A DNA stretch of 64,000 nt, taken from Triplophysa rosa. Lineage: Eukaryota > Chordata > Actinopteri > Cypriniformes > Nemacheilidae. Positions 1 to 11,967 of this stretch are shown one piece after another (position 1 is the first letter of the stretch; the number at the start of each line of letters is the position of its first letter). The DNA lies in NCBI RefSeq assembly GCF_024868665.1, contig NC_079892.1, positions 10,304,251 through 10,368,250 of the forward strand, written 5' to 3'. The notes beneath the pieces were generated by a model. It saw only the letters and a program-made list of their open reading frames with translations. It ran no database searches and had not been told where the DNA came from. Made by a program: the position numbers and the translations under genes.

Positions 1-1260
1 CGTTCACAAGTACAGGACAGTAACAAAAAAATGACAAATAACACATACAAATCCAGGAGCCGGACCGTTAGGTCTGCATTCGTTTTGCAACCCGTTGCCT
101 ATTGCTGCTCGTGCCACCAAGTGTAAACCCATCCGATATTGATTTGTGACCGGCCTCGTGTCCGATCACTCTCTCGCTTTTTTTTCTTTGCTTCCTCCGA
201 CAAAACCCTCTGGTTTTTTGGCTGGCTCTGCCATGGTGATGTTTTGGTTCGTTTCATCTTGCTGTTGGCTAACTTCTCCCAGGCTACAAGTAAAACGTGA
301 TGTATGCTGTAAAGCAGGGGATAGGCGGGGCTTGTACCGGCCCAAACACCAAAGTTACAAGTGCAATTTCAGCCGATAGGAGGCTGCTCAGGTAGCCACG
401 GCAGTAAAATTCGTCCAGTTAAAAGTTGACCTACCACTAAAATAATTTTAGAGACATTATTTTAAGGTCGAAAAGTTGCTCGTTGACGCTTTAACACCTC
501 AAATCTGCAACAAAAGTGACTGTTTACTTGCCGCTATCACTGCTAATGCTTCTCAAACGAGCTGCTTCTTCTTCGGCTCTTGTCTTGGTTACACAAGCAA
601 GACGCAAGTGGACACACTGATGCCTAGTGGTCATTGCCTGTCGACGCAGAAAACGACATAGAAGTATAAATGAAAACCGACACGTATAGCCTATGGCGTA
701 GGTCCCGCGCAGAAGTAAAAATCGGTCTGGTGTGCATTGACTATGAGAGCTGTGCGCACTAACAATAATGTTACGTGTACACTATGTATGAGAGTTGTGC
801 GCTTTTACTTGGGGCCATAGCCCCATACTGCTTCTGTTGGTATTATTATTCTTAACCAATGGGAGTCTATGGCAGCCCTATGAACCGTACTTAGGAAAAT
901 GTTGAAATTTGGCACAATCGTAGTGGTGGTCCTCAACAGTCATGTGACCAAATATGGGGTCTCTAGCACTCTATAGCATAACTTTTGAACCCATTGATCT
1001 ACAAAAATTCTACTCGGCACGTCATCCATTCGTCATGCTCATCGCATTCCATGTCTTATGTTAAGGCTATTACAGTAGCGGCCATCTTGAAAAGTACAGT
1101 ATTTTTTCACTACTAGTCCTAGAAATTGTGATCGATTGTTATGAAAATGGGCTCAGACGATCTTTGGACTGAGCTGCACAGACGTGACTGGATGTAATTG
1201 TGATTTCAATGCCCTTAGCTGTTATAAAATGCACTGTAACCCACTGCTTCTTGGGGCTTA
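1..1260. other. Gene-free left edge, probably repeat-derived
   Basis: No exon-like open frame with sensible splice sites is visible. Positions 430-480 share a motif (a run around 'attttagagacattatttt' followed by 'aaggtcgaaaa') with 27405-27440, so this stretch contains at least one dispersed repeat fragment. Positions 690-1100 read like non-coding repeat sequence, with two similar short segments around 'atgagagttgtgcgc' at about 790. No family name can be assigned from sequence alone. Confidence 0.4.
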
Positions 1261-1502
1261 TTGCTTTATTAAACGGAAACGGTGGTGCGGTTGAACCCCC
1301 TGTTGTGATGACGCAAGAGTTGAACTATGGCAGCTGAGAAGGCCATTTTTGGTGTTCTTTTTGAAGAATTTTCGGAGCCTGATGAAATCTGTATAAATAC
1401 GTGTTGAATACTGCAAAATACAACTCTTCTAATATCTTCAATTGTTGCGTATACCGAGCTGCAGCGGACACATTTAAACGACTTTACTTGGACCCATGGT
1501 CG

Positions 1503-1851
1503 AGCTGTCTCTTTAACACCGCGTGGGTTATATACGTGTTGCTGCTGATTGGGCTGACATTCTTGACACACCCACCAAACAAGAGAAAATGTATCTCAAA
1601 TCCTGTTGCACACCGTTGAAAACCGTTTCCAGGAAACGTGTCGTTCAATCCGGAAACCGTAGCAAAACATTGCGCACCGTTTTGAGCTTGAACATGCCCC
1701 AGCTGTCTCTTTAACACCGCGTGGGTTGAATACATGTTGTTGCTGATTGGGCTGACGTTGTCGATACACCCACCAAACAAAAGAAAACATATCTCAAACC
1801 CTGTTGCACACCGTTTCCAGAAAACGTGTCGTTTGAGCTTGTACGTGCCCC
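1503..1851. repeat. Two-copy tandem repeat, second copy internally deleted
   Basis: Copy A runs 1503-1700 and copy B 1701-1851. Both begin with 'agctgtctctttaacaccgc', continue through 'ctgattgggctgac' and 'acacccaccaaaca', and end near 'gagcttg.acgtgcccc'. Copy B lacks about 45-50 bases that in copy A lie between two near-identical 'cacaccgtt' segments, which suggests deletion by short-repeat recombination. The minus-strand open frames here are a by-product of the repeat and are not gene-like. Confidence 0.75.
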
Positions 1852-2449
1852 TGGTTAAATGTACGCATGTGCAAAGTGGCGCCACTTCCTGTCGGCAGTA
1901 CTAATACACGATGTCATGTCTGTAAATGATGTCTAGGCTAAACTAAATTAATTCTAGGTCACCCCAATTTGGTAAAGAATGTCCAATATGCGGAGCTATT
2001 TTCGTCATCAAAACAGAATGCTTTTTTTGATTTATTACATTTAGGTAAACGTTTATACCTTACCTTATTCATTTATGTAATGAGATAAATTCCTATTTAT
2101 TAGAATGATCGATCCCACCCTACCCAAACATGTTTTAAATGTTACGTTTACATTTTGGTATTTTAAAAGTCACGGTTAACATATTTTCATTGATTTACAT
2201 AACTGATTAAATTTTTTAATGTTCCATTTACTAAAGTATAATTTACAAAATATTTAAATGATAGGCTCCACAATTATATTTCATCATAACAGAGAAATTG
2301 CTTGTTTTGATAGATTATACAAATTTAGTAACACGGCATTGCCTTCTGGCATTGTTCATCAACACAACTTCAAATGTGTCCAGGTCTCCCATACTTGAAG
2401 ATGAATAAAAATATATGCTTCATTGGGTATTTTTGTATTTTTTATTTTA

Positions 2450-2480
2450 CAAAAACAATTTAATCTGATTAAATCAGATT
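2450..2480. repeat. Short direct repeat around 'ctgattaaatcagatt'
   Basis: A small AT-rich run of overlapping 'gattaaatcagatta' units. It has no larger context and may be the edge of a decayed element. Confidence 0.4.
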
Positions 2481-2799
2481 AAAACTGATCAGACAACAGA
2501 TTATTCTTGAATCCTGGCATGGACCTTTAGGCTGTGTTCTTCATAACAATTTGACATGAATATGTCCAGATCCTCTGGATATTCACAAACAAATCTCTTG
2601 CTTGGTCTGATTCTTCACGCAAGTAGTCTTCGAAAGCTTTGTGTTGGTTTTCATCATCCATCTCCAGAAAGGCAGGTTCTGTCACCTCCCCATGGAATAA
2701 TTCACAGGGACTCTGAACCCGGGACCACTGTCCTGTACAAACTTCAACTTTATGTTCTTTTCACACACCTGTTAAAAATAGAGACAGATATTGTCAAGA

Positions 2800-3300
2800 T
2801 CGGGAACGGTGGGGAAGAACCCAAGCGCAGGCAGCGGCAGTGAAGGGATTAACACAAAGGTTTATTAAATAATAAAACACAAAACAAAGACCCGCGAGGG
2901 GGGATAAAACAATCAAGGACACAAGGGATAAATAATAGACTACACAGGAACGTAAACTACACACTCGACAACACAACGTGACTTAGACTAGGTATATACA
3001 GCAGGAACAAGATGCAGTTTCCAAACGGACACGGAACAAGGCGCAACAAGCAAAACAGCAAACATCTTAGGGGTACAAGGCAAACAGGTAAGCACATAAG
3101 TACAACGAACGAGCACAGGACAATGAACACGAGGGTATTATATAGGGAGACCGAACAAAGGAAGATAACAATGGGCAGGTGTGGGTAATATATAATGAGA
3201 CACAGCAGGAAAGCTATACAGAGAACGAGAGGGCGGGGCTTAGAGACTAGACACCGGAGAGAACGCATATTATGTCAAGGGGAACAATAATATGTTTCTC
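2800..3300 (-). repeat. Probable dispersed non-coding repeat with polyadenylation-like end
   Basis: Read on the minus strand this is a pyrimidine-rich segment ending in an AATAAA context (tttatt near 2861-2866) followed by 'cctttgtgttaatccc'. The 103-aa minus frame at 2957-3268 is rich in Leu, Cys and Val with no domain. The layout resembles a second segment at 41535-41800, although the sequences differ. The family is not identified. Confidence 0.4.
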
Positions 3301-3688
3301 TCCACACCTAACCAGAGGTTCTGCCACCAGACCAAGAAATACATGACAAGATGAGGCAGAACCATGCATGATAGCCTATGGGTGACTGTTTTGTGGTGGT
3401 AGACTCTGACACCCTGAAAACAGACTCAAGGGTTAGGTAAATTGACTTTTGTATAGTATCCTTCTACTCTTCCAAGAGTATCCAAGAGCAAACAACAATA
3501 CCACCTGATTGAAGTCCAGGGCCAAATACAGTGCATTGATAGAGCTGATAGATTGTGCTATCTTGTTATTGATCCAAATGATACCATCTTGTTACCGTGA
3601 ATACAAAAATGATAGATCTAACCATCCTTCAGACTTAAATGTCTGCTATCAGAGATGAAGAGGGAAGAACTGCAGTCAAGAGATGAGT

Positions 3689-3916
3689 GTGCGGCTCAGT
3701 GGCGCAACTTTTTGAACCGCATGCTTTGAGTGTGGGTTCGAATCCTGTGTGGTTCGATTGTAACATTTATATATGAATTCTACAGTTTGATTTTATTCTC
3801 ACCAGTGCTTATCAACCTGACTGTTTTCATGTACGTTCCGTTTCTGTGGTTTTTGCACTTGTTGTTCTGTGCTGCTCTGGCTCTGTGCTGCTATAGCTCC
3901 AGACAGCGCTTTAGTG
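3689..3916 (+). repeat. tRNA-derived SINE, copy 1
   Basis: The 5' head looks like a tRNA gene with an RNA polymerase III split promoter: an A-box-like 'tggcgcaac' near 3699 and a B-box-like 'gggttcgaatcc' at about 3734-3745. A body containing 'tgtacgttccgtttctg' follows. A second head begins directly downstream. It has no complete cloverleaf, so it is a SINE and not a functional tRNA. Confidence 0.7.
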
Positions 3917-4155
3917 TGCAGCCGGGTGGCGCAGCTTGTTAAACCCCCATACCTTGAGACATCGAGGTTGTGGGTTCTGATCCCGTGAGAACCTTGTAAT
4001 ATGTTTATCTGTAAAGTCTATGTTTAGTTCTCAAACTGTCCCTTTTTCACGTACGTTCCGTTACTGCCATTTACGCTCCCGTTGCTCTGTGCCGGCATGG
4101 TTCAACGCTGCGCTTGCGGCAACTTGGGGTGCTTGGCCCCATATCGATGCTTGCA
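3917..4155 (+). repeat. tRNA-derived SINE, copy 2 (same family, same orientation)
   Basis: The head 'gccgggtggcgcagcttgtt' is followed by a B-box variant 'gggttctgatccc' near 3972-3984 and a body sharing 'cacgtacgttccgtt' with copy 1. Back-to-back placement suggests insertion of one SINE into the end of another, or a dimer. Confidence 0.65.
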
Positions 4156-5037
4156 GCTATAGTAATACTTTTGTAATTGCTCTGTCTGAAAAGTAATTTA
4201 ACTACTCATTAAATAGTTCAACTAATTTCTTCTTAAAGTCCCTTGAAATACCTTAACCGCACAGACAATACAAAATTTAAATTCTTTAAATTTCAGTCAA
4301 ACATGGAATAGTGTCGTCTATAGGTTTATTAAAACATTCTGTATCACTTGAACATTTAAGTAACAAATGTAGCCTTCTTTAGTTAAACAGAATTACTCTT
4401 TAGCATCTGAACAACAAAATATATAATTCCTCTACAAGATATCGGAATAAGAAAAATAGAATTACTCTGTAACAAATCTGATTAACAAAATATATAATAA
4501 CTTAGCAAAATATCTGAATAATAAAATAGCTTAAGTTGAACATCACTTCAAGCTGTAACCATAACATTAGCAAAGCATTGAGTAAGATATTTCATAGATA
4601 CTGTATGCTGTCAAATGTGTTTCTACAAAATGAAGTCATTTCTACTGCTCAGTTGACTGTGCTGGCTAATTTTTTAAATAGTGGTTGTATCTAATTAATT
4701 TAGATCAATTAATAGACTGCTGGACAGACTGCTGGTGAGCACAAGATTGCCCAGGCTAAAAAGCCTTTCCACTGGTGCACTTGATGATGGCGGTGTTGTA
4801 CCTCAGTGAAAGGGCCTTAATCCTGGGAAACTGGCTGAGAACACCCAGATCAGACCTCTGCATGTCCTCCTCCTGACCTCCTGTCTTTTTTCTCTTCCTG
4901 TCTGATCCAGCATAATTTAAATTTGTGCAAAGCCAGGAGAGCTTCTTTCTTGTCCATCATAGAGGAAAAGTTGACCTTGATCACCTATGAGAAACAAATT
5001 ATATCAGACACTGCACATTATACAAGAGTATGACAGA

Positions 5038-5324
5038 TAGGGCTGTCACAATTATTAAATAATCATCTCATCGCAATTATTTCAGATAACTGCAATTATT
5101 GTGAATCCTTAGAAAACAAGGGTGATCTGCAGTATCTACAGCATTTTACATCCACCATCCCTGATCTGCACTCACTGTTACATTCATATTTCTAAATATT
5201 TTCTTCATTGAATAAATTAATTGTTATATTGTCAAAGCCTTAAAATAGACAATTAATGTACATAATCGCAATTATTTAATAGACAATTAATCGTCAGACA
5301 AATTTCATAATCGTGACAGCCCTA
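5038..5324. mobile_element. Non-autonomous hAT-like element with 8-bp target-site duplication
   Basis: The inverted ends are 'tagggctgtcac' at 5038 and 'gtgacagcccta' ending at 5324. They are flanked by a perfect 8-bp direct repeat 'atgacaga' at 5030-5037 and 5325-5332. An 8-bp duplication is the hallmark of the hAT superfamily. The interior (287 bp in total) is AT-rich with no transposase, so it is a MITE-type deletion derivative. Confidence 0.85.
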
Positions 5325-5916
5325 ATGACAGATAATATAAAATGTCTTTAAGCCATGGGTAAACCAAGAAATTTGCTATATGTATAAACATCAGCTTACC
5401 CAGACAATGACATTAGGGAGAGATGCTGTCATCTTAAACCCATACCGCAGTGCCATGCAGCGTCCTGGACATTCGAATCTCCAGAGTTGGAAGAAGGGTT
5501 CCAAAATAGCAACTCCTCTCCCTGCAATATGTCTATCGTTCTACAGTGAGTGGCTTCAACAATATAACAGATACTGATTAGTGAAGAATTTTGTTTTAAA
5601 TTGAGTGCAAACCGTATTTATCTCAGCAACTGGAATGTCAGTGACCCTGGACAAGGCATCTTGGAAAGAATTCCATCGTGTTGAAGTAGGCATATATGTG
5701 GTTACCCTGACAGGGTTTAAAAGCTGTCCAAACTGAAAGCAACTTGCACTGACATCTTAAAATATCATTGCCATTGTTTTGTCTCAAAATGTTTTTGTAA
5801 GGTATGTCAGTTAAATTAGGACATTCAGTAGTTTTTACAAAGGCCCAGTCCTGGCTTAATCTAATCCCTGTCCAGGAAAATAAGTTTTCTTGAAGAAATT
5901 CTATACCTTTGACCTA

Positions 5917-7016
5917 AAAGGTTGAAGCTATGCAAACTGCAGGCATAGAATGACGTGTACATTTGCATTTATGTAAACCTGCAGCAGGATTTGTCTCAAA
6001 ATTTCCAAAAAAGGACAAAGCAAAGCTATTTTGAATTAATAACATTATATAACACTATAACTTTAAATATTATATAACTGTAAAAATTACACCGATATCA
6101 CCCATACATGATGGTTATGTTTCAGCTAATTGCAACCATGTTTTCCACATATAGTTGTTGTATGATCAGGCAAACCAACACATACAATGTTACAAAAGCA
6201 ACCTTTAATTGCAACTTTATCAACTTGCAATATATTGTTTAAAGTTCAAATATTTAATTATAGTATTTTGTTTCTACAAATTATTTTTAGACACAAATTA
6301 AAAACATTTTATTTGTGAAGCAACGAAGGCACACATTTTCTTTGTGTAAAAAGGTTGAAGCTATTGCAAACTGCAGGCATAGAATGACGTGCACATTTGC
6401 ATTTATGTAAACCTGCAGCAGGATTTGTCTCAAAATGTCCAAAAAAGGACAAAGCAAAGCTATTTTGAATTAATAATATTATATAACACTAACTTTAAAT
6501 ATTAGGATTTTAATAACTGTAAACATCACACCGATATCACCCATACATGATGGTTATGTTTCAGCTAATTGCAACTGTTTTCCCCATGTTATATGATTAG
6601 GCAAACCAACACATACAATGTTACAAAAGCAACCTTTAAATGCAACTTTATAAACTTGCCATATATTGTTTAAAGTTACTACAAGTTATTTTTAGACACA
6701 AAGTAAAAACATTTTATTTGAAGTTAAACAAGTTTTATATAGGATTAGGTATCAGGTAGCAATGTCATCTGTAGGGAGTCATAAAATAGGTTACATTAAA
6801 TTTCAGCACAGAAAATGCGTGTGTTACATGTAAAATCAGTGAAGCAACGAAGGTGCACATATTCTTTGTGTAAAAATGCAAACCGCAGTGGAATGACGTG
6901 TACATGCAAACCGCAGTGGAATGACATGCAAACCGCAGTGGACTGACGTGTACATTTGCCTTTATGTAAACCATGCAGCAGGCAGGATTTGTCTCAAAAT
7001 TTCCAAAAAAGGGCAT
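5917..7016. repeat. Three-copy tandem duplication, period about 430 bp
   Basis: Copy 1 (5917-6346) and copy 2 (6347-6838) share long blocks in the same order: 'gttgaagcta', 'actgcaggcatagaatgacg', 'gcatttatgtaaacctgcag', 'aggatttgtctcaaaat', 'aaaaaggacaaagcaaagc' and the 'acccatacatgatggttatg' segment. A shorter third copy (about 6839-7016) keeps the 'gtgaagcaacgaagg' lead-in and the 'aggatttgtctcaaaatttcc' end. Within it, 'atgcaaaccgcagtgga' is itself tripled at 6887-6945. No coding content is seen. Confidence 0.8.
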
Positions 7017-7905
7017 CGAAGACTGCTATTCAGTGCTTAAATGTATATATTGGCATTAAAACATTAACCACTTCAGCATTTGAGATTCACATCAGCATTT
7101 AAGATTAACTACAAAGTGACAATATAAACATTTTTATAGTATGGTTGTAATTTGACAAGTAGTACAATTTAAGTTGTGTCCCAAATGACACAAACCCCAT
7201 TTCATTTAGAAAAAAAATCCATATTCATTTAATCTCTTTTCCATACAATTAAAGTAAATGTTGACTGTTGTTGATGTCAATTCCTTATATCCTGCCATCT
7301 GAAACACCTTATCATATGAAAGTGATACAGTTTGGGAAAAAATGACCGAATTCACCCCCCCCTTATATTAAAAAATAATAAAAATGGGCTTATATTTAAT
7401 TTATAGCGCAAATATTTGTTGTGTCAATATTTTAACCAGTCATGTGATGAAAACAACCCAGTAATATTTGACATAAAAGGGATGTTATTGTTTAAAAATG
7501 AAAAACTCTTTAATATTTTAATGTATTTTATTTCTCTAAGATGTATAACAGTTTCTAAACTTTGTCTACATTGTTACAAATGTTGATCACCATGTTGGTT
7601 AATTTAAACTCCAAAACAAAATGTCTCTCAGAATTTGTTTAACATGTGGTTGTTACATTTTCAAATGGCACAATATCAATCAAATGTTAAAAGTTAATCA
7701 AATGTCTCTTTACATCTTTGACTAAAACTGTTTTCATAATGATTATGCTATATATTGATGTAATATTTGAATCTGTGCTTCTTGTGCTTGATTCATAAAT
7801 ATGAATACTTTATCTATTACAAATAAGGGCATGCTTTTTGAAACTAGAGTTTAATTGTAGATACAAAACTCTCACCTTTGTGGTGTGAAATTTATTGTAA
7901 CCCTA

Positions 7906-8147
7906 CTGCCCCCTAGTGTTCTTAGAGGAACTTCTCCAGAAAATAGTAAACATCTTCAACCTGAAATAATAATCTAATGCTTGAAAGTAACAGTATCTAT
8001 CATTATAGTTGCACTGAATTACACTATTAGGCAACCTCACCAGGACACCTCGCGTTTGAGAAACAGCCAAGGTTGCACAAATAAGAATTGAGAAGCACCC
8101 ACTGTTTTTATCTGTTCTGTTTCTTACACGACACTGCCATCTAGTGG
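7906..8147 (-). promoter_or_regulatory. Two CTCF-like motifs on the minus strand
   Basis: On the minus strand, 8134-8147 reads CCACTAGATGGCAG, a full match to the vertebrate CTCF core CCASYAGRKGGCRS. Positions 7906-7919 read ACACTAGGGGGCAG, one mismatch. They lie about 0.6-0.9 kb upstream of the dnaja4 promoter. Such motifs can also be carried by repeats, and occupancy cannot be judged from sequence. Confidence 0.4.
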
Positions 8148-8770
8148 CATATTTAACAAATAGCATTAACAAATGTTAAAAAATATTTCCTTTGGTGTGC
8201 CGTAGATCTGTATAAACAGACGATATTTCGTGGTACTTGACATAAACATTATTGTAATAAGAAAATCAACCTACAATGCATTTTGGATGTATAGCCTATA
8301 GCATTTAACCAGTATGTGCATTTAGCGGGAACTAAAGCTGTGACCAACCATTTTGGGTTACATTACATGTTTTAGGATCATCAGCTGGGTTTCAGCAGTT
8401 TATTTACAAGAGGGGACACACGTTCCTGAGCGATTTAAGATTTACTGTGATATAGTTTCGCAGACAATAAACCTGCAGAAACCACAGATTTACAGAAAAA
8501 CCCAAGTCCTAGCTAGATTACAGAACATCGTATGCTTTTAAATCATAAAACCACTCATTGTCTGCCCAAAAATCGAAACAACAGGTGTTGCATTAACACC
8601 GGACAAGAACCACTCAGAATGTATTTAAAAACAATACTTTGAATAAAAACAGCTATAATGCTTTACTAATGTCAGCCATCAGTCAAATGGCTTCAGTGCA
8701 ATGTGAATCAGCTCATTTTTATACCATTCCGTTTTTATTCTCGTTGTTCATTCACAGTTACTCAGGTCGC

Positions 8771-8830
8771 GAGCTTCCGGCGCTCGAGCTCGAGAACGTT
8801 CTGGAGCGTCGCTGTATGTGCATATATAGA
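8771..8830 (+). promoter_or_regulatory. dnaja4: Heat-shock promoter of dnaja4: HSE plus TATA box
   Basis: Positions 8794-8806 read GAAcgTTCtgGAG, three alternating units of the heat-shock element (nGAAn/nTTCn) that binds trimeric HSF1. A further TTC lies at 8775. A TATA box (tatata, 8823-8828) follows about 20 bp downstream, placing the transcription start near 8855. A good 5' splice donor (gtgagt) at 8917 would end a non-coding first exon, about 290 bp before the ATG-containing exon. The layout matches stress-inducible Hsp40 genes; induction itself is inferred. Confidence 0.75.
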
Positions 8831-8854
8831 GAGAGAGCACGAGGGCGCTGTAGC

Positions 8855-8916
8855 CATTCAACACCACAGCTAAAGAGAGCGAGAAACTAACCGGCTTTAC
8901 CTTTTTATTTATTTGT
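8855..8916 (+). other. dnaja4: Predicted non-coding first exon of dnaja4
   Basis: This is the stretch between the expected start about 30 bp after the TATA box and the donor gtgagt at 8917. The matching acceptor is either the 'tttttgcag' ending at 9154 or the 'tgtgtattgtag' ending at 9193, both just upstream of the ATG at 9210. It contains no ATG in frame with the protein. Exact ends need a transcript. Confidence 0.5.
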
Positions 8917-9209
8917 GTGAGTATCGTCACACTTTTGTCACCCATTAAGCATTTGCGAGGCTTTACATGTTCCGTTTACTTTTCTATTGCTATAACGTTA
9001 GTTCTGAAGAACACTGTGTTAAAAAAAACTTGCGCATGTGTAACGATACAGCTAACCTACCATTTAAAATGCTGTATTATTGCTCAATGTAATTTAACTC
9101 AGGTCAGGTGGCATGATTAGATGTTTTGTTTTGCTTTGTTGTGTGTTTTTGCAGCGGACAGGACTATTGATATGTTGTGTCTGTGTATTGTAGCCGAGTC
9201 CGATCGAAG

Positions 9210-11306
9210 ATGGTTCGAGAAACCGGTTACTACGATCTGCTCGGTGTCAAGCCCACAGCCACACTGGACGATCTTAAAAAGTCATACCGCAAACTGGCGT
9301 TGAAATATCACCCGGATAAAAACCCGAACGAAGGCGAGAAAGTAAGTTGAGGTGTCGAGCCACATGCGGATATCATGTTTCGCGTGGCCTTGTAAATGCC
9401 AGCGACAGAAATGACAGGAACTTTCTGGAAGAGTACCGAGCACTTGAGCGGATTACAAGCTGTTGAGATTGCCTTGAGATTTTATTACCCCTGATAATGC
9501 ACGTGGATTTAATCAGTTTGGGCTTCAAACTGTGTGTGTACTTTGGATAAATAATAAAATGCCTTTTTATTCCTGCGTTGTATTTTGTTGAGATTGGATG
9601 TTAATGGTGATATTTGGATCTATTAAATTCCACAGTTCAAACTGATATCACAAGCCTATGAGGTCCTGTCAGATCCTAAAAAGCGAGAGCTTTATGATCA
9701 AGGTGGTGAGCAAGCTATCAAAGAGGGAGGAATGGGAGGAGGGGACTTCTCATCTCCCATGGACATTTTCAACATGTTCTTTGGTGGCGGGGGCAGCATG
9801 CAGAGAGAAAGGAAAGGTGAGCCACATATCAGTCGTGTACCAGGTGGTAGTGGGCTTTAGTTATGTTTTGTGACGTTTAATCTTTATTCTATGTACAGTA
9901 TAGCCTATTGATTCAGAAATGGGTCAACTAAATAAAAACTAAAGTTTATTGCTTTGTTTTCCTGAGCAATGTTTCACTTTTACACAATTTTAAATAACTG
10001 TTTGAAATAATGAAAAATGTTAATTATTTCTTACAACTTAGGTTACATGTTATATTTTCCCCTTATTTAGGAAAGAACGTGGTTCACAAACTTGCAGTCA
10101 TGCTAGAGGAATTATACAATGGCTCAACAAGAAAACTTGGTCTTCAAAAGAATGTAATCTGCGAGAAATGTGAAGGTAAGAGCAATGTCACAGACAAATG
10201 TTACCATTAATGGGAGATGTTTCATTGTAGCCCCAAATTATTAGATCCATCTCATATGTAAGATCTGTATTGCAGGGTATGGAGGCAAGAAAGGCACACT
10301 TGAAAAATGCACAACCTGTAAAGGAAGGGGCGTGCAGGTCCAGGTACAACAGATTGGACCTGGGATGATCCAGCAGATTCAGAGCATGTGTTCAGACTGC
10401 CGAGGACAGGGCGAACGATTCAATTCCAAGGACCGCTGCAAGAACTGCAACGGACACAAAGTAGAACGCAAGAAGAAAATTCTTGAAGTCCACATTGACA
10501 AAGGTGAATAAAAACTTTGGCCTAAAGACTTCAGGAACTTTTAAAATATTTGGAGAAGTGTTTGTGGAGAATACCACTTTTTTTACAGGTATGAAGGGTG
10601 GCCAGAGAATCACATTCCATGGAGAAGGAGATCAAGAGCCAGGACTGGAGCACGGTGATGTCATCATTGTTCTGGAGTTGAAACAACATCCGGTTTTCCG
10701 AAGACAGGACAATAACCTGATCACAAAGATGAATATCAAGCTAGTGGAGGCCCTCTGTGGGTTTAAGAAGAGTATCCGTACGCTAGATGACAGAACACTC
10801 ATCGTCCACTCATCTACAGGTATTTCTCATTTGCTAGATATTCATCGCAGATAAGAAATGTATTTATCGGTCAGATATTAAAATATTGTTTTTTTGTAGG
10901 TCGTGTAATTAAACCAAATGACCTAAAATGTATTCATAATGAGGGCATGCCTGTGTACAAAGAACCTTATGAAAAAGGTCTTCTCATCATACAGTTTGAG
11001 GTACGTTCTCAGCTTAGCACCAATTTTTTTTAAAGAATCATTTTGACTTTATATTAGCAGTCAGTAATCAAATGCTCTTTGTTCTCTCAGATTGAGTTCC
11101 CAGACAAACACTGGCTACCTGAACACATGTTGCCTGACCTGGAGAGGTTACTTCCAGTCAGAGAGCACATCATGCTGTCGGATGATACGGAAGAGGTTGA
11201 CCTCTGTGAAATAGACTACGAGAACCAAAAGGGAAGCTTCAGTGGTGAAACCAATGAAGAGGACGAACGCCCCAGAGGTGGTGGTGTGCAGTGCCAGACT
11301 CAGTGA
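9210..11306 (+). CDS. dnaja4: DnaJ homolog subfamily A member 4-like Hsp40 co-chaperone
   Basis: A type-I Hsp40 that binds unfolded clients and stimulates Hsp70 ATPase activity in the cytosol. Coding exons are 9210-9341, 9636-9816, 10071-10175, 10276-10503, 10589-10819, 10900-11000 and 11091-11306; all phases agree and sum to 1194 nt, 397 aa, the usual family length. The J domain occupies about residues 4-70 with the catalytic HPD at 34-36, and is followed by a Gly/Phe region with [14 protein letters not shown]. Four CxxCxG-type zinc-binding repeats lie at about 135-205 (CEKCEG, CTTCKG, CSDCRG, CKNCNG), then the client-binding beta domains. The C-terminus is CQTQ, a CaaX farnesylation box. 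Details such as [17 protein letters not shown] and ALCGFKKSI are closer to DNAJA4 than DNAJA1, and human DNAJA4 is also on chromosome 15, so dnaja4 is preferred; dnaja1 is the alternative. It is convergent with rps27l. Confidence 0.93.
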
Positions 11307-11935
11307 ACACGTCATATTTAATGGGATCATTTGCGTAGCCGTATCTTCTTCAAACGTGACTGTAGATGTAAACTGCATTTTACCATGGTTCAATTTGGGT
11401 AATACCAAGCAATATGCACATTAAGGATTTCCCCAATGCTGAAGCTTTAAGCGATGGACCACTTTCCTGCCACAATATTGTGCTTCGGTTTAAAGCATCC
11501 CATGAAGAGAAATGTCCGCCGTTTTGCAGCTTATCAAGATGAGAAATTGTTAAGTTAATGGAAAGATGTGTAAACCACAGAAATGAATTTAATACCAACG
11601 GTAATGTTCATTTTTGCATGTTAATTATTTTTGCAAGTATGCAGTGTGTTTACTTTTGTTCGTTCAGATGTGCTGTGTTCACTATTTTTTCAATATATTT
11701 GTCTTTTGTCACAAACAACCCAGTTGAACATGTTTATTTGTATACAAAGTTTATGGTTCTATACATATTTGGCCTGTGTCAAGCGCCCTCTGAAAATGTT
11801 TTGCTTTCACAAATATTCCCCAAGTTTACGTTTGCCAAATTTAAGAAACAAGAATGTTGAGATTTTTCTAAGACAAAAAATTGGAATACAAAATCTGGAT
11901 CGCAGAAACATCCAGAATAAAAATCAATAATCAAT
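11307..11935 (+). other. dnaja4: dnaja4 3' untranslated region with polyadenylation signal
   Basis: AT-rich non-coding sequence after the stop codon. The first canonical AATAAA is at 11916-11921, so the transcript probably ends around 11935-11945. The open frames in this stretch are low-complexity and not coding. Confidence 0.6.
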
Positions 11936-11967
11936 AGTTATTTTATAATAATATTAACATTATAATG

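Noticed and set aside
2794..3268. Hydrophobic minus-strand frames resembling membrane proteins
   Set aside because: Leu/Cys/Val-rich translation of a pyrimidine-rich repeat, no conserved motif and no splice context.
3689..4000. tRNA gene candidates (A and B box present)
   Set aside because: No acceptor stem or full cloverleaf, and SINE bodies follow; also applies to 54105-54232.
9121..9303. Plus-strand 60-aa frame overlapping the dnaja4 start
   Set aside because: A different phase from the J-domain frame that begins at 9210; the J domain is unambiguous.
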